Assembly (NCBI RefSeq): GCF_013393385.1
Contig: NZ_AP023239.1
Span: forward strand, 3,162,001 to 3,226,000
DNA length: 64,000 nt
Direction: 5' to 3'
From: Paenibacillus sp. URB8-2
GTDB taxonomy: Bacteria > Bacillota > Bacilli > Paenibacillales > Paenibacillaceae
Every line of letters starts with the position of its first letter. The first letter of the stretch is position 1. The position numbers and the translations under genes are program-made. A model generated the notes under the pieces. That model had not been told where the DNA came from, did not search any database, and saw only the letters and a program-made list of their open reading frames with translations. Below are positions 1 through 9,702 of the stretch, in pieces.

Positions 1-626
1 GCCTGCATGGTTTCCACGATCCGCTCGCATTTGAAGATACGGACTTCCTCCGCCTCCTCACAGTAAGCGGCCAGGTACCATTCCTCCTGCTTCACCACCA
101 GCCCATAGGGATACACATTCCGGACGGACGTTTCACCTCCCGGCTTGCGGTAGTGAATCGTCAGCTTGTGCGATTTCCAAAGCGCAGACCTGATCTTCTC
201 CAGGCAGGGAACTGCCGGGCGCTCGCTCCACCAGGGCGTATCATCGAAATAAAACCGGGATTTGGCCTTATGCAGATCCGGTTTGTAGGCGTCCGGCAGT
301 GTTTTTTCCAGCTTCAGCAGCGCGTTTTGGAGCTTGTGTCCGGACTCGGTTCCCGCGCCGGAGTATATGCCGAGTCCCGTCAGATACAGGTGAACGACTT
401 CATCATTATGCAGACTTTTCAAATTGACCGTATAGCCTTCCATTAGTGAAAGTCCGCCCGAAGGTCCCGAAGCGCTGACAATCGGAATACCGGCTTCGGC
501 CAGTGTATCCACATCGCGATAAATCGAACGGACGGAGGTTTCCAGCGCTTCCGCCAGCTCCTTCGCTTTTAATTTCCCTCTGGATTCCAGCAGCAGCAAA
601 ATCGCAACCAGCCGATGCAGCCTCAT
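1..626 (-). CDS. WYL-domain transcriptional regulator, DeoR-type HTH (3' part cut by window edge)
   Basis: The first ~55 residues form a DeoR-type winged helix (LKAKELAEALETSVRSIYRD), followed by a linker and a WYL domain containing the diagnostic WYLAAYCEE stretch. WYL proteins are DNA-binding regulators that sense a ligand through the WYL domain. The ATG at 624-626 follows an AAGGAGG site. The gene runs off the left edge, so its end is not seen. It diverges from the Gfo/Idh/MocA gene at 743, with about 115 bp between them, so control of that gene or of itself is plausible but inferred. Confidence 0.85.
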   Translation of the reverse strand, partial: MRLHRLVAILLLLESRGKLKAKELAEALETSVRSIYRDVDTLAEAGIPIVSASGPSGGLSLMEGYTVNLKSLHNDEVVHLYLTGLGIYSGAGTESGHKLQNALLKLEKTLPDAYKPDLHKAKSRFYFDDTPWWSERPAVPCLEKIRSALWKSHKLTIHYRKPGGETSVRNVYPYGLVVKQEEWYLAAYCEEAEEVRIFKCERIVETMQ

Positions 627-742
627 AGCGTGCCTCCTTTTGCGGTGGACAGAATATTTTTCAGACACTTAAATCATTGCCACTATGCTGTCAACAATTC
701 AAGTATATCATAGAGCGAGAACGATTGAAGGAGTTGGAATTT

Positions 743-1681
743 ATGAATATTGGCGTACTCGGCACGGGATTCGGAGCGTATCATGCCAGCCTGCTGAAGA
801 ATATGGATCTGTCCTCAAGGGTGGTCGTGTTCGGCAGGAACCTTACCAAGCTGGCTCAATTGGAACAAGAGTTAAAGGTAGAGACTACCCGGGATATGGA
901 GAAGATTTTGCGCGATCCGGACATTGATGTCATTGATTTGTGTCTGCCTTCCTCTCTTCACTGTGAGGTTGCCGTCAAAGCGCTTCAGTATGGAAAGCAT
1001 GTGTTCTGCGAAACGCCCGTATGCTGCTCTATGGAAGAGGCTGCGGCGATGCTGGATGCGGAAAGACGATACGGTAAAAGAGTGCTAGTTAACCGGTTTA
1101 TCTATTTTGACCCGGCCTATGCCTATCTGCAGGAGTCCTGCCTGAAGGGTACATACGGCAAGCTGTTATCCCTCACTTTAAAAAGGGAGACGCCCCCGCT
1201 TTGGGGCGATCTCGGTTTGAACTCCATCCCCGTTAATCTCATGATTCATGATTTGGATTGTATTAACGGGATTATGGATTCACCGGAGCTTATATACGCC
1301 TGGGGAACGGAATATAAGGATGTACGGCAATCGTTGGTTCGGGTAGCCTTCCGGCGGGAAAGCACCTTTGCGGAGATCGTCTCTTCTTCGGGAATGTCTG
1401 ACGGGTACCCGTTTACTGTCGGTTATGAAGCTTATTTCGAGTCGGGAAAGCTGGTCTTTCATGAAAGCGACTGCGGAGAACGGTCCGATCCGGTTTTGAT
1501 GGAAATCACCGCCTCCGGTGAGCGGCGCCTTGTTCTGGAGGAAGCCAATCCTTATGCCGCCAGTCTGGAACATGCGCTGCAAAGCTTCCGGCAGGGAACG
1601 GATTCATTTCTTTCTTTGGACCGGGCCGTCAAATCACTGGAAGCCGCGATTGACATCCGGCGGAAAATAAAGCAAAAGTAG
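743..1681 (+). CDS. Gfo/Idh/MocA-family NAD(P)-dependent oxidoreductase
   Basis: A 312-residue protein with an N-terminal Rossmann fold (GVLGTGFGAYH at ~residues 3-13) and the C-terminal Gfo/Idh/MocA domain with MIHDLDC near the substrate site. The family oxidises or epimerises sugars, inositols or related metabolites. I chose the ATG at 743 because GAAGGAG lies just upstream; an in-frame ATG at 677 has no ribosome site. One oddity: the family's EKP motif, whose lysine is catalytic, reads CETP here, so the activity may be altered. It is divergent from the WYL regulator. The substrate cannot be told from sequence. Confidence 0.85.
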   Translation: MNIGVLGTGFGAYHASLLKNMDLSSRVVVFGRNLTKLAQLEQELKVETTRDMEKILRDPDIDVIDLCLPSSLHCEVAVKALQYGKHVFCETPVCCSMEEAAAMLDAERRYGKRVLVNRFIYFDPAYAYLQESCLKGTYGKLLSLTLKRETPPLWGDLGLNSIPVNLMIHDLDCINGIMDSPELIYAWGTEYKDVRQSLVRVAFRRESTFAEIVSSSGMSDGYPFTVGYEAYFESGKLVFHESDCGERSDPVLMEITASGERRLVLEEANPYAASLEHALQSFRQGTDSFLSLDRAVKSLEAAIDIRRKIKQK

Positions 1682-1682
1682 C

Positions 1683-1711
1683 TTGTACTTTCCCAGCGAT
1701 TAGGATATTCT
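1683..1711 (+). promoter_or_regulatory. Candidate promoter for the thiC leader
   Basis: TTGTAC (1683-1688) and TATTCT (1706-1711) are separated by 17 bases and lie just upstream of the TPP riboswitch, overlapping the end of the oxidoreductase gene. Both boxes match sigma-A consensus at 4 of 6 positions. Inferred from sequence only. Confidence 0.45.
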
Positions 1712-1727
1712 GTTATAGACAACATCA

Positions 1728-3663
<1,936 letters not shown>

Positions 3664-3678
3664 TAAATAAATTATGAG

Positions 3679-3715
3679 GCGGCAGTCTAAAGAAGTCTTA
3701 GGCTGCCGCTGTTTA
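3679..3715 (+). terminator. Intrinsic terminator after thiC
   Basis: Near-perfect 12-bp stem (3679-3690 with 3698-3709) followed by a T-containing tail. It also marks the boundary between the thiC unit and the accessory block to the right. Confidence 0.75.
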
Positions 3716-3751
3716 TTGAGAGATCGTTTTCCGTTGGCTGAGTGATTTTAG

Positions 3752-4009
3752 TTAGTTCAACATTTTATTATTTGCCTTGTTTCCACGGAGTCTAAGGAGT
3801 GAAAACATGGATAAGACAAGACCAATAATTAAGAACCATACCCACCCCTTGAAAGAAATCACTTGAAGAAGTTCCCATGTGTTCAATGGTCCAGAATTAG
3901 GGCCGTCGCTACATGGATATGCAAAGACAAATGGTAATACCGCAATAGCAAGTGATATTATCCCAATTATAAAAGATATATACAATGTTATTCTTTTTAT
4001 AAATATCAT
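3752..4009 (-). CDS. Small two-helix membrane protein, unknown function
   Basis: An 85-residue protein with two strongly hydrophobic segments (about residues 9-30 and 57-74) flanked by basic residues, and a short middle loop (CSDGPNSGPLNTWE). I do not recognise a family. It lies at the left end of the AT-rich accessory block in the same orientation as the cassette genes. No attC-like site lies between it and the next gene or the thiC terminator, so it may be a decayed last cassette or a resident gene. Confidence 0.55.
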   Translation of the reverse strand: MIFIKRITLYISFIIGIISLAIAVLPFVFAYPCSDGPNSGPLNTWELLQVISFKGWVWFLIIGLVLSMFSLLRLRGNKANNKMLN

Positions 4010-4122
4010 CCTTCTGTCCTCTGGCGCTCACCACTGACTTCCCACCCCAAAAATACTCGGGATCCCTACCCCATCCCCATTCATTAACTCACTCAAATGC
4101 ATCTATTTAGAACACATAATTT

Positions 4123-4839
4123 TTATTTTCTTCTCCATAGGCTAGTCCACATAAAAGGAACTCCAAATTTCTCAGTATTTTCACCGCATTCATTCATACT
4201 CCTAAATTCAACATTTTCAAAGCAATCTTCTAGTAGTCCAAATAATTTCTCCTTACTATAGGCTTGTCCGCCCTTCATACTTCTTTCTCTATATACCTCA
4301 TAATCACTTAATTCAAGAGCTCCACCGATTTCTGTAAATCCAGGGGCAAAACAAGTTAACCCAAAATACCCTCCAGTCTTAATCATACTGCTTATCATCC
4401 GAAGATATTCAATTCGTCTATGTGGCCATATATGGTGCAAACATCCAGAATCATATACAAGATCGTAATGCCCAGTTTCTAATTGGAGGTCGAAGGCAGA
4501 TTTACATTCAAAATTCACACTTACTTTATTCTCTTCAGCTCGCTCTTTTGCCCAGATTATTGCTTCTTCCGATATATCAATTGCATCTACTTTAAAACCC
4601 TTAAGCGCTGCATAAATTGCATTCCTTCCTGGGCCACAACCAATCTCCAACATATTACCTTTGGATAATATTCCAGACTCAAAGTATGAGACAAGATTCT
4701 CATCAGGGAAATTAATGAAAAAAGGTATTTTCTTTGATCTGTCACTGTAAAACCAATTCCAAAATGGTGCTGGTTCTCTCATGAATGAATCTAACATATT
4801 CAAAATATCACTAGTATCTTTAATAGTTTCATTTAACAT
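4123..4839 (-). CDS. Class I SAM-dependent methyltransferase (distal cassette gene)
   Basis: A 238-residue protein with methyltransferase motif I MLEIGCGPGRNAIYAA at about residues 60-75, an acidic motif II (VDAIDIS) and a post-motif III segment (GGYFGLTC), all typical of Rossmann-fold methyltransferases using S-adenosylmethionine. The substrate is unknown. I chose the ATG at 4839, seven bases after AAGGAGG; the TTG one codon earlier is less likely. Its upstream side carries a cassette core (GTTATAAGAAAT at the left end of attC1), but no attC follows the gene, so it is the last recognisable cassette and has lost its own site. Confidence 0.8.
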   Translation of the reverse strand: MLNETIKDTSDILNMLDSFMREPAPFWNWFYSDRSKKIPFFINFPDENLVSYFESGILSKGNMLEIGCGPGRNAIYAALKGFKVDAIDISEEAIIWAKERAEENKVSVNFECKSAFDLQLETGHYDLVYDSGCLHHIWPHRRIEYLRMISSMIKTGGYFGLTCFAPGFTEIGGALELSDYEVYRERSMKGGQAYSKEKLFGLLEDCFENVEFRSMNECGENTEKFGVPFMWTSLWRRK

Positions 4840-4878
4840 CAATTAATCCTCCTTATAACAAATCTGTTGCGCTGATTT

Positions 4879-5042
4879 CTTATAACGTTTCCGCATTCAC
4901 TAACCCGAGAAGCTTAAGGGAGTGCCAGCGAACGGGTCGCCAGACTTAGCCTCGCAGGGTTGTATGCTGATTCCACTTCCTCGAAATGCCTCTGCAGACC
5001 AAGGGACCGCTAGGTCACGCCGCGCGAATACGGTGTTAGCTG
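4879..5042 (-). other. attC1
   Basis: 164 bp element. The right end GTTAGCTG (5035-5042) is the R'' core of the Nudix cassette (5090-5527); the left end CTTATAAC (4879-4886) supplies the 5' core of the methyltransferase cassette. The interior contains arms CCCGAGAAGCTTAAG / CTTAGCCTCGCAGGG and a CTGCAGACCAAGGGACCG block shared with most other sites. Confidence 0.85.
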
Positions 5043-5089
5043 ATGTACCTACCACCTTCGAATATACTTAACCTAAGTTAATTGTTCGT

Positions 5090-5527
5090 TTACTCTTGAC
5101 TTCTTATTGATAATTTTAATAAAGCTTTGTTATATAACTCCGGTTGTATTGTTGGGTATGTTAAATCACTTGGTAATCCTTTCATAAAACTTACTTCTCC
5201 AATCTCACTCTCTGCTGGTAATTGGCCAATTTCTTTAACTTCCGAGTAATACAAACCGCCATATGATTCATCACCACTATCGAATTTAACTGAATACACA
5301 AACAATGGGAGTAGGCTAAAGGATTGAGTACCTGTTTCTTCATAGAGTTCACGTTTCGCGGTTTCTTCAATGGGTTCGTTCGGTTCTCTTTTACCTCCAG
5401 GAATCTCCCACGTTTGTCTTTCCTTATGTTTTACATAAATCCACTCGTTATTGTATCTCGTTAGAATCACTGCATACTTTAGTTTCACATCATCTATAAT
5501 ATCTAAATCATAAAAGATAATTTGCAT
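5090..5527 (-). CDS. Nudix hydrolase (cassette gene)
   Basis: 145 residues containing a full Nudix box, GGKREPNEPIEETAKRELYEETG, matching GX5EX7REUXEEXGU at about residues 44-66. Nudix enzymes hydrolyse nucleoside diphosphates linked to another group; the size and composition suggest a nucleotide-sanitising enzyme, but the substrate is not predictable. The ATG follows GGGTGA. Downstream lies attC1. The site on its 5' side (attC2) has lost its left core, so this cassette's 5' boundary is eroded. Confidence 0.85.
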   Translation of the reverse strand: MQIIFYDLDIIDDVKLKYAVILTRYNNEWIYVKHKERQTWEIPGGKREPNEPIEETAKRELYEETGTQSFSLLPLFVYSVKFDSGDESYGGLYYSEVKEIGQLPAESEIGEVSFMKGLPSDLTYPTIQPELYNKALLKLSIRSQE

Positions 5528-5582
5528 ACAAAATCACCCATTCTCAAATTATGTAAGATATTTGTTTTTTTAGTCTTTCAAA

Positions 5583-5682
5583 TTCATTGCAGGTTTATCT
5601 GCCTGATTCAGCTCCCCCGAAAATACCTCAGACAGATCAAGGGTCGGCTTGCCGGCCCGCAGCATGAATGCGTTGTTATATG
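5583..5682 (-). other. attC2 (left end lost)
   Basis: The right half is typical (GCATGAATGCGTT then GTTATATG at 5675-5682) and the internal CAGACAGATCAAGGG block is present, but the left part with the TAACG core is missing or unrecognisable. The right core provides the stop codon of the HAD gene. It matches the 5' core of that cassette (GTTATACG) in 7 of 8 bases. Confidence 0.65.
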
Positions 5683-6365
5683 AAGGGTCCCTGATATACT
5701 CCAAAAATGCCCTTACTAAATTCACTCTCTATCAATTCATTGAAATTGCTAATGGTATAATCCGCCATAGATAAATCTTGTTGACCTAGCGGATTTTGAT
5801 AACCTATGCTTCTCATACCTGCAGCCTTTGCAGCAAAAATTCCGTTAGTAGAATCTTCTATAACAATGCACTCTTCCGGATGAATATTCAGATCCTTAGC
5901 AGCTCTTAGAAAGATATCAGGTGATGGTTTCGATCTTTCAACCTCGTATCCACTAACTATTGATCTGAAATATGTACTTAAGTTAAACATGTTTAATACC
6001 AATTTAATTTTCCTTCTCGTCGCAGATGATGCAACTGCTAACTGAATTCCATTTGAATACAATTGCTTAATAAGTATATCGACACCCAATATGGGGCGTT
6101 CATCTTTCAAAGACTCAATAATAGCTAGGTATCTATCTTGAAACATATCAACTAATTCACTAACATCAATATTTGATGAATATCGCTTTTTAATTCTATG
6201 AAACATTTCAATTGAAGTCGTTCCTATATATGATTCATATTCAGACTTTGTAATATTCCAACTAAATTTATCGCAGAATTCGCAAAATACTCTATAATGA
6301 ATTGGTTGTGTATCTATGATAACCCCATCTTTGTCAAAGATTACTGCTTTAAACCTCAAATGCAC
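5676..6365 (-). CDS. HAD-superfamily phosphatase, beta-phosphoglucomutase-like (cassette gene)
   Basis: 229 residues with the HAD nucleophile motif FDKDGVIIDTQ (motif I), SSATRR (motif II), the lysine of SKPSPD and IEDSTNG (motifs III/IV). This is the classical arrangement of beta-phosphoglucomutase-like and small-metabolite phosphatases. The start is GTG 6365 or TTG 6359; GGAGG lies nearby and favours either. The final residues and the TAA stop lie in the R'' core of attC2, so the cassette junction supplies the stop codon. Confidence 0.85.
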   Translation of the reverse strand: MHLRFKAVIFDKDGVIIDTQPIHYRVFCEFCDKFSWNITKSEYESYIGTTSIEMFHRIKKRYSSNIDVSELVDMFQDRYLAIIESLKDERPILGVDILIKQLYSNGIQLAVASSATRRKIKLVLNMFNLSTYFRSIVSGYEVERSKPSPDIFLRAAKDLNIHPEECIVIEDSTNGIFAAKAAGMRSIGYQNPLGQQDLSMADYTISNFNELIESEFSKGIFGVYQGPFI

Positions 6366-6411
6366 ACACCTCCATTGTTTTTAATGGTTTAATAATTTTC
6401 CTTCGTCCTTT

Positions 6412-6520
6412 CGTATAACGTTTCCGCATCTACGACACGACCCGGCCTTAGATAGCTCATATCTTAGGCCGGGTCGTGTGTTGTCTGATATACTTCTATG
6501 CTATTACACCTGACAACCAA
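6412..6520 (-). other. attC3 (right end lost)
   Basis: The left end CGTATAAC (6412-6419) is the 5' core of the HAD cassette. The interior holds a strong hairpin (arms at 6440-6454 and 6460-6474, built on GACCCGGCCTTAGATA) shared almost exactly with attC11. Homology to attC11 stops after GACAACCAA near 6520 and no right core follows, so the site was truncated. Confidence 0.7.
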
Positions 6521-6607
6521 CATTTCAATTTCATACTGTTAGTCGTTAATCTCATGTTTTATAGAGTTTTAATAGTAATTTATCATTCTTTATTTAATTT
6601 CCCATGT

Positions 6608-6613
6608 TATAAT
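6608..6613 (+). promoter_or_regulatory. Extended -10 promoter of toxin copy 1
   Basis: TGTTATAAT is an extended -10 box about 65 bp upstream of the small toxin ORF; the same extended -10 is conserved in copy 2 (12261-12266). The -35 region is weak. Confidence 0.5.
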
Positions 6614-6676
6614 TTTTGAGTACAGTAATCGGCTATAAGGGCGGTCGGCTAGTCTCCCAGAAGGGAGGTGATGCCC

Positions 6677-6760
6677 ATGGAGGTTAAAGATGCTCTCTCC
6701 TTAATGTTCATGTTTGGCATGTTCATTTTGGCATTGCTCACCTACATGAAAAAGAAATAG
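6677..6760 (+). CDS. Holin-like type I toxin, copy 1
   Basis: A 27-residue hydrophobic peptide, MEVKDALSLMFMFGMFIL then ALLTYMKKK, with a single membrane span and a lysine tail, typical of the putative holin-like toxin (Hol-Tox) family of type I toxin-antitoxin systems. GGGAGGTG lies six bases before the ATG; an ATG two codons earlier is too close to the site. It is transcribed against the cassette genes. The stop codon overlaps a shared terminator stem (AGAAATAGACCG...CGGTCTATTTCT, ~6752-6793). That places a convergent antisense RNA on the 3' end of the toxin message, as in txpA/ratA modules. The antisense is inferred. Confidence 0.75.
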   Translation: MEVKDALSLMFMFGMFILALLTYMKKK

Positions 6761-6905
6761 ACCGCCCTGGCTAGGATAACGGTCTATTTCTGACCTGTCT
6801 TACGAGGCCGACTGCTCTTTATGCAGTTATTGTACTTTGGAGTCGTGTTCCCGCACGGCTCCTTACTTATTCTTACCTCAGTATAGCTCATTTTATAACG
6901 CTTTT
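6750..6905 (-). ncRNA. Putative antisense antitoxin RNA of toxin copy 1
   Basis: Inferred transcript opposite to the toxin. A TATACT box (minus strand, near 6885-6890), a hairpin (GAGCCGTGCGGGAACACGACTC, in two halves around 6845-6866) and a terminator stem overlapping the toxin stop are all conserved in copy 2. Overlap with the toxin 3' region is the usual geometry of antisense antitoxins in Bacillota. No direct evidence of transcription. Confidence 0.4.
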
Positions 6906-6978
6906 ATAGGGGGATTTTCTTTAGACATTTATTTTTGTATTTAAAGTGCCTTTATAAAGGCTTTATCAGCAGTAATTT

Positions 6979-7000
6979 CACTTAACGTTCTTGGTTATTA
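6979..7000 (-). other. Remnant of an attC (left core only) upstream of toxin copy 1 cassette
   Basis: CACTTAACGTTCTTG carries the same 5' core (GTTAAGTGAAATTACTGC on the minus strand) as the intact copy-2 cassette at 12635, but the rest of the site is gone and is replaced by a gene fragment. Confidence 0.6.
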
Positions 7001-7116
7001 TCCGAACATGTTATTAGAATTTGAGGAACTGCCCCGAATCTTACTCCTTCAACTTTACCTCCAACACAAATAAACTTAAGGATTTTGGTGTATAGTAATT
7101 GATCCTTATAATCCAT
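6982..7116 (-). pseudogene. Fragment of a cassette gene (N-terminal 44 codons)
   Basis: A short open frame starting with an ATG nine bases after GGAG (MDYKDQLLYTKILKF...), ending at a TAA that lies inside the attC core remnant. The most economical reading is a cassette gene whose 3' part and most of its attC were deleted, fusing the N-terminus to the core. No family recognised. Confidence 0.35.
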
Positions 7117-7175
7117 TATGAATGCTCCATTAATCTTTTAATTTTTTTGCTTTATTATGTTTTATACTTTTGTGG

Positions 7176-7227
7176 ATGTTTCAGACCAAGGACCGTCAGG
7201 CCCGACGCGTGAATACGGTGTTATCTG
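7176..7227 (-). other. attC4 (right half only)
   Basis: CAGACCAAGGACCG, GCGTGAATACGGT and the right core GTTATCTG (7220-7227) match the right half of other sites; the left half is absent. It directly abuts attC5, so the cassette once between them is reduced to about 20 bp. Confidence 0.65.
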
Positions 7228-7245
7228 ATGCCATTGTCTTCATCG

Positions 7246-7401
7246 AATTGCATTCACGTACCCTCACCAGCTTAAGCTCCGAAGGAAGCGGCTGCGCTTG
7301 CGTAGTTAGTCGGTGCAGGGTTGTCCGCAGTTCTAGCTTCCTCGAAATACATCTACGGATCGAGGGCTGAATGGCCCTATGCGTGAATGCTTTGTTATAC
7401 G
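7246..7401 (-). other. attC5 (left core degenerate)
   Basis: GCATTCACG near 7250 and GCGTGAATGC near 7381 are the inverted L boxes; the right core GTTATACG (7394-7401) is intact and equals the 5' core of its cassette (attC6 left end). The left TAACG core is missing. The right core supplies the stop codon of the disrupted gene at 7395. Confidence 0.7.
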
Positions 7402-8042
7402 ACGTCATCTCTTCTTTTGAGAAGCCCTCGATAATGTTGTAGTAATTCTTTAGAGATCTCCCCAATACCCAACCTACTAGCAACTTCTAATGCAGGTGAA
7501 TAGTTCTCATAATCAAGATGTCTTATTATTAATTTTCTTTTTTGAGCTTTTGAACATTTAGCATAATATATTGCCCACATAATAATTGTATTGTCTTCCT
7601 GAACAAAGTTAGGAATTTCCTCATCGATTAAGATTCCAATCACCTCAGAGATCCGATCTCGAAGCTTACCAGACATTAATACATCGCGTGCCCAATCGGT
7701 CACCTGTCCATTTCTTATTGGATATCTTAGCAATCTATTAACAATGTGTTCAGACTCTTAGTAGTTAAGGATAAAATGCTGATAAAGATAGAATAAATTC
7801 CTTAAAAGATCTTTACTGTAAATCTTATCAGAACTACGATTTTTAATTATTCTTTTTAGAATTTTCAAACATTCCACTCTTCGAAATCTTCTATTAGCAG
7901 CGATATCATCAACAATAATACCTACAATATATTCAATTGATTTATTATCAAATGAAACCGCCTTTAATAGCTGCCGTTCAATATAAATATCTGTTGTCGT
8001 ATTCACAAACTTCCTTAGGCATTTCTTAGGTGTGTAATGCAT
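7395..8042 (-). pseudogene. Unknown cassette protein interrupted by an in-frame TAA
   Basis: Two open segments, 7758-8042 (94 codons) and 7395-7757, lie in the same frame and are separated only by a TAA at 7758-7760. Without it the product would be about 214 residues. The second part has no good start or ribosome site, so the simplest reading is a nonsense mutation. The N-terminus (MHYTPKKCLRKFVN) and the C-terminal half (helical, HEAT/ankyrin-like in feel) do not match a family I know. The stop codon at the end is supplied by attC5. A readthrough product cannot be excluded. Confidence 0.6.
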
Positions 8043-8078
8043 TCGATGCTTCTACCCCCAGAATATAAAGGATGATGT

Positions 8079-8244
8079 CGTATAACGTTTACGCATTCCC
8101 GAACCCGAGAGGCTTAAGTGAGCGCTAGCGAACGGATCGAAGACTTAGCCTCGCAGGGTTGTCAGCCTGCCAATTGCTTCCTCGACTTCACTCCCGCAGA
8201 CCAAGGGACCGACAGGTCCTACAGCATGAATGCTTTATTATACG
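8079..8244 (-). other. attC6
   Basis: 166 bp with left end CGTATAAC (8079-8086) and right end ATTATACG (8237-8244), the only site whose right core has lost its G. Internal arms CCCGAGAGGCTTAAG and CTTAGCCTCGCAGGG, and the GCAGACCAAGGGACCG block, match attC1 and attC12. Confidence 0.85.
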
Positions 8245-8264
8245 AAGGCCCTTTCTTCTTTGGG

Positions 8265-8693
8265 TTACTTCCAAAATTCATACCATTTCTTCTTTCTTGT
8301 ACTCACTTCTTTGATTAATAAATCTCTAGCATTTTGCCAATCTTTCAAACCCTTCTCAGGACTATTATTAAAGTCGATAATTTCTTCATCAATTGCCGCC
8401 CAGGAAGTATTATCATGGATTTTCCTAATTACTTCGATTGAGGTTTCATCACCTCGTATATGTAGCATGATCTCTGTAATATTGTTCTCTTCTGGGATAT
8501 TAAACTCCACAGAATAGCCTGGTTGCTCCAGTAATCCCCAAGAAGGATCACTAAAATCGGCATCCGGGAATAGCTTACTTATCATATTTATTATTTCTTC
8601 TCTGTTTCCTAGTTCTTCAGTCATCTCATCATCTATATCCTCAACGCTACTAACTTTCATATTCAGCTTCATAAATGTTACATCCCAGCTCAT
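8265..8693 (-). CDS. Unknown acidic cassette protein (142 aa)
   Basis: Begins MSWDVTFMKLN, rich in Asp/Glu and ending in a basic, aromatic tail (RKKKWYEFWK). No signal peptide or membrane segment. I do not recognise a named domain; the composition is that of small soluble proteins often seen in cassettes or as immunity-like proteins, which is only an impression. The ATG follows AGGTGATG. It is flanked by attC6 downstream and attC7 upstream, with 7/8 core agreement. Confidence 0.65.
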   Translation of the reverse strand: MSWDVTFMKLNMKVSSVEDIDDEMTEELGNREEIINMISKLFPDADFSDPSWGLLEQPGYSVEFNIPEENNITEIMLHIRGDETSIEVIRKIHDNTSWAAIDEEIIDFNNSPEKGLKDWQNARDLLIKEVSTRKKKWYEFWK

Positions 8694-8765
8694 TCAACAT
8701 CACCTATTTCTTAGTTATTCATTTCTTAATGAATGTTTTTGTTTTGGTAAGACTTAAAGTGCTCT

Positions 8766-8883
8766 CGTATAACGTTCTGGTATTCACGAACCCGTAGGGT
8801 TGTCTGCCTGTTTCCACTTCTCCGAATTATCTTCTGGCAGACCCAGGGCCGAACGACCCGCAGCGTGAATACATTGTTAACTG
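8766..8883 (-). other. attC7
   Basis: 118 bp, shorter than most; it lacks the CTTAAG arm. Left CGTATAAC (8766-8773), right GTTAACTG (8876-8883). L boxes GGTATTCACG and CGTGAATACA. The right core equals the 5' core at attC8 exactly. Confidence 0.85.
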
Positions 8884-8908
8884 ATGTTCCCGCCTTATTC
8901 GAAATACT

Positions 8909-9533
8909 CTATATTCCATTTAATAACTCTTTTAGTTCCTTCGAGGTTTCATTAATAAAGCGATTTATTTTGTCAGTTTTAAAATAAATCGGTTTGATTC
9001 GGGGCTCATTCTTTAGATCTTGCAGCCATTCTACCTTTCTATCCCTATACTGATTAACTTCAAGCTGCATAACAAATGGATCGATTGTAAATCCCTTAGC
9101 CTTTAAGAGTAATGCGAATAATTTTTCTGTGCTATCCATCGATCTTAAAAGATTAAATTCTACTTGGCTAACTTCATGGTTATATATTTTCCGTATATCG
9201 TTTTTTTCGCCTTTATAGTTATTTTCAAAATCCTCATACACGGTATCCGTCCATCTTAATTCCGTATAAATATGCGAAAAGTAACCCAATACAAATTCCT
9301 TCCACTCCGTCTCCGGGTCGTTTCAACAAATATTCACGGCACTTCTCCATGATCACTTCCTTGGCCGGTAATTTATCGTTATGTACGAGATGGGTCACGC
9401 CTTTTTCTTCCCTGGATACGTGGCCTCTCATATGTATGGCATCCGGAGCGATACTGCCTAATAAAAGATCTGGAGTAGAATTACCATCCGTTAAGATTTC
9501 TGAAATTGCAAAATGAACCATAGGCCAAGGCAA
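8909..9533 (-). pseudogene. Zinc-dependent phospholipase C-like protein, frameshifted (cassette gene)
   Basis: The N-terminal part (LPWPMVHFAISEI, GSIAPDAIHMRG, KGVTHLVHN) and the C-terminal part (GYFSHIYTELRWTDTVYEDF) are successive pieces of a family of zinc-dependent phospholipase C-like hydrolases, where the conserved His and Asp residues bind metal. They lie in different frames: near 9306-9318 the frame must shift to join ...KRPGD to EWKEFVLGYFSH. A one-base gain or loss explains it. Start TTG at 9533, six bases after GGGAGG. Probably inactive unless the shift is a sequencing error. Confidence 0.65.
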
Positions 9534-9582
9534 ATCAATTCCTCCCTTGATATTCCCCACAATTATGCTCTTGCTGGAATTT

Positions 9583-9646
9583 CAGTTAACGTTCTTGCAT
9601 TCCCGACGCCGAAAGGCGGCCCGCAGCGGAAATGCGTTGTTAGCTG
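9583..9646 (-). other. attC8 (compact)
   Basis: Only 64 bp, close to the minimal attC size. Left CAGTTAAC (9583-9590), right GTTAGCTG (9639-9646), L boxes GCATTCCCG / GCGGAAATGC, and a short terminal hairpin GCCGAAAGGC. The right core equals the 5' core at attC9 (8/8). Confidence 0.9.
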
Positions 9647-9702
9647 ATGTCGTCGGCCTCTTCGAATCCACTCTCTAAATAATTTAATTGTACCCTATTC
9701 TT

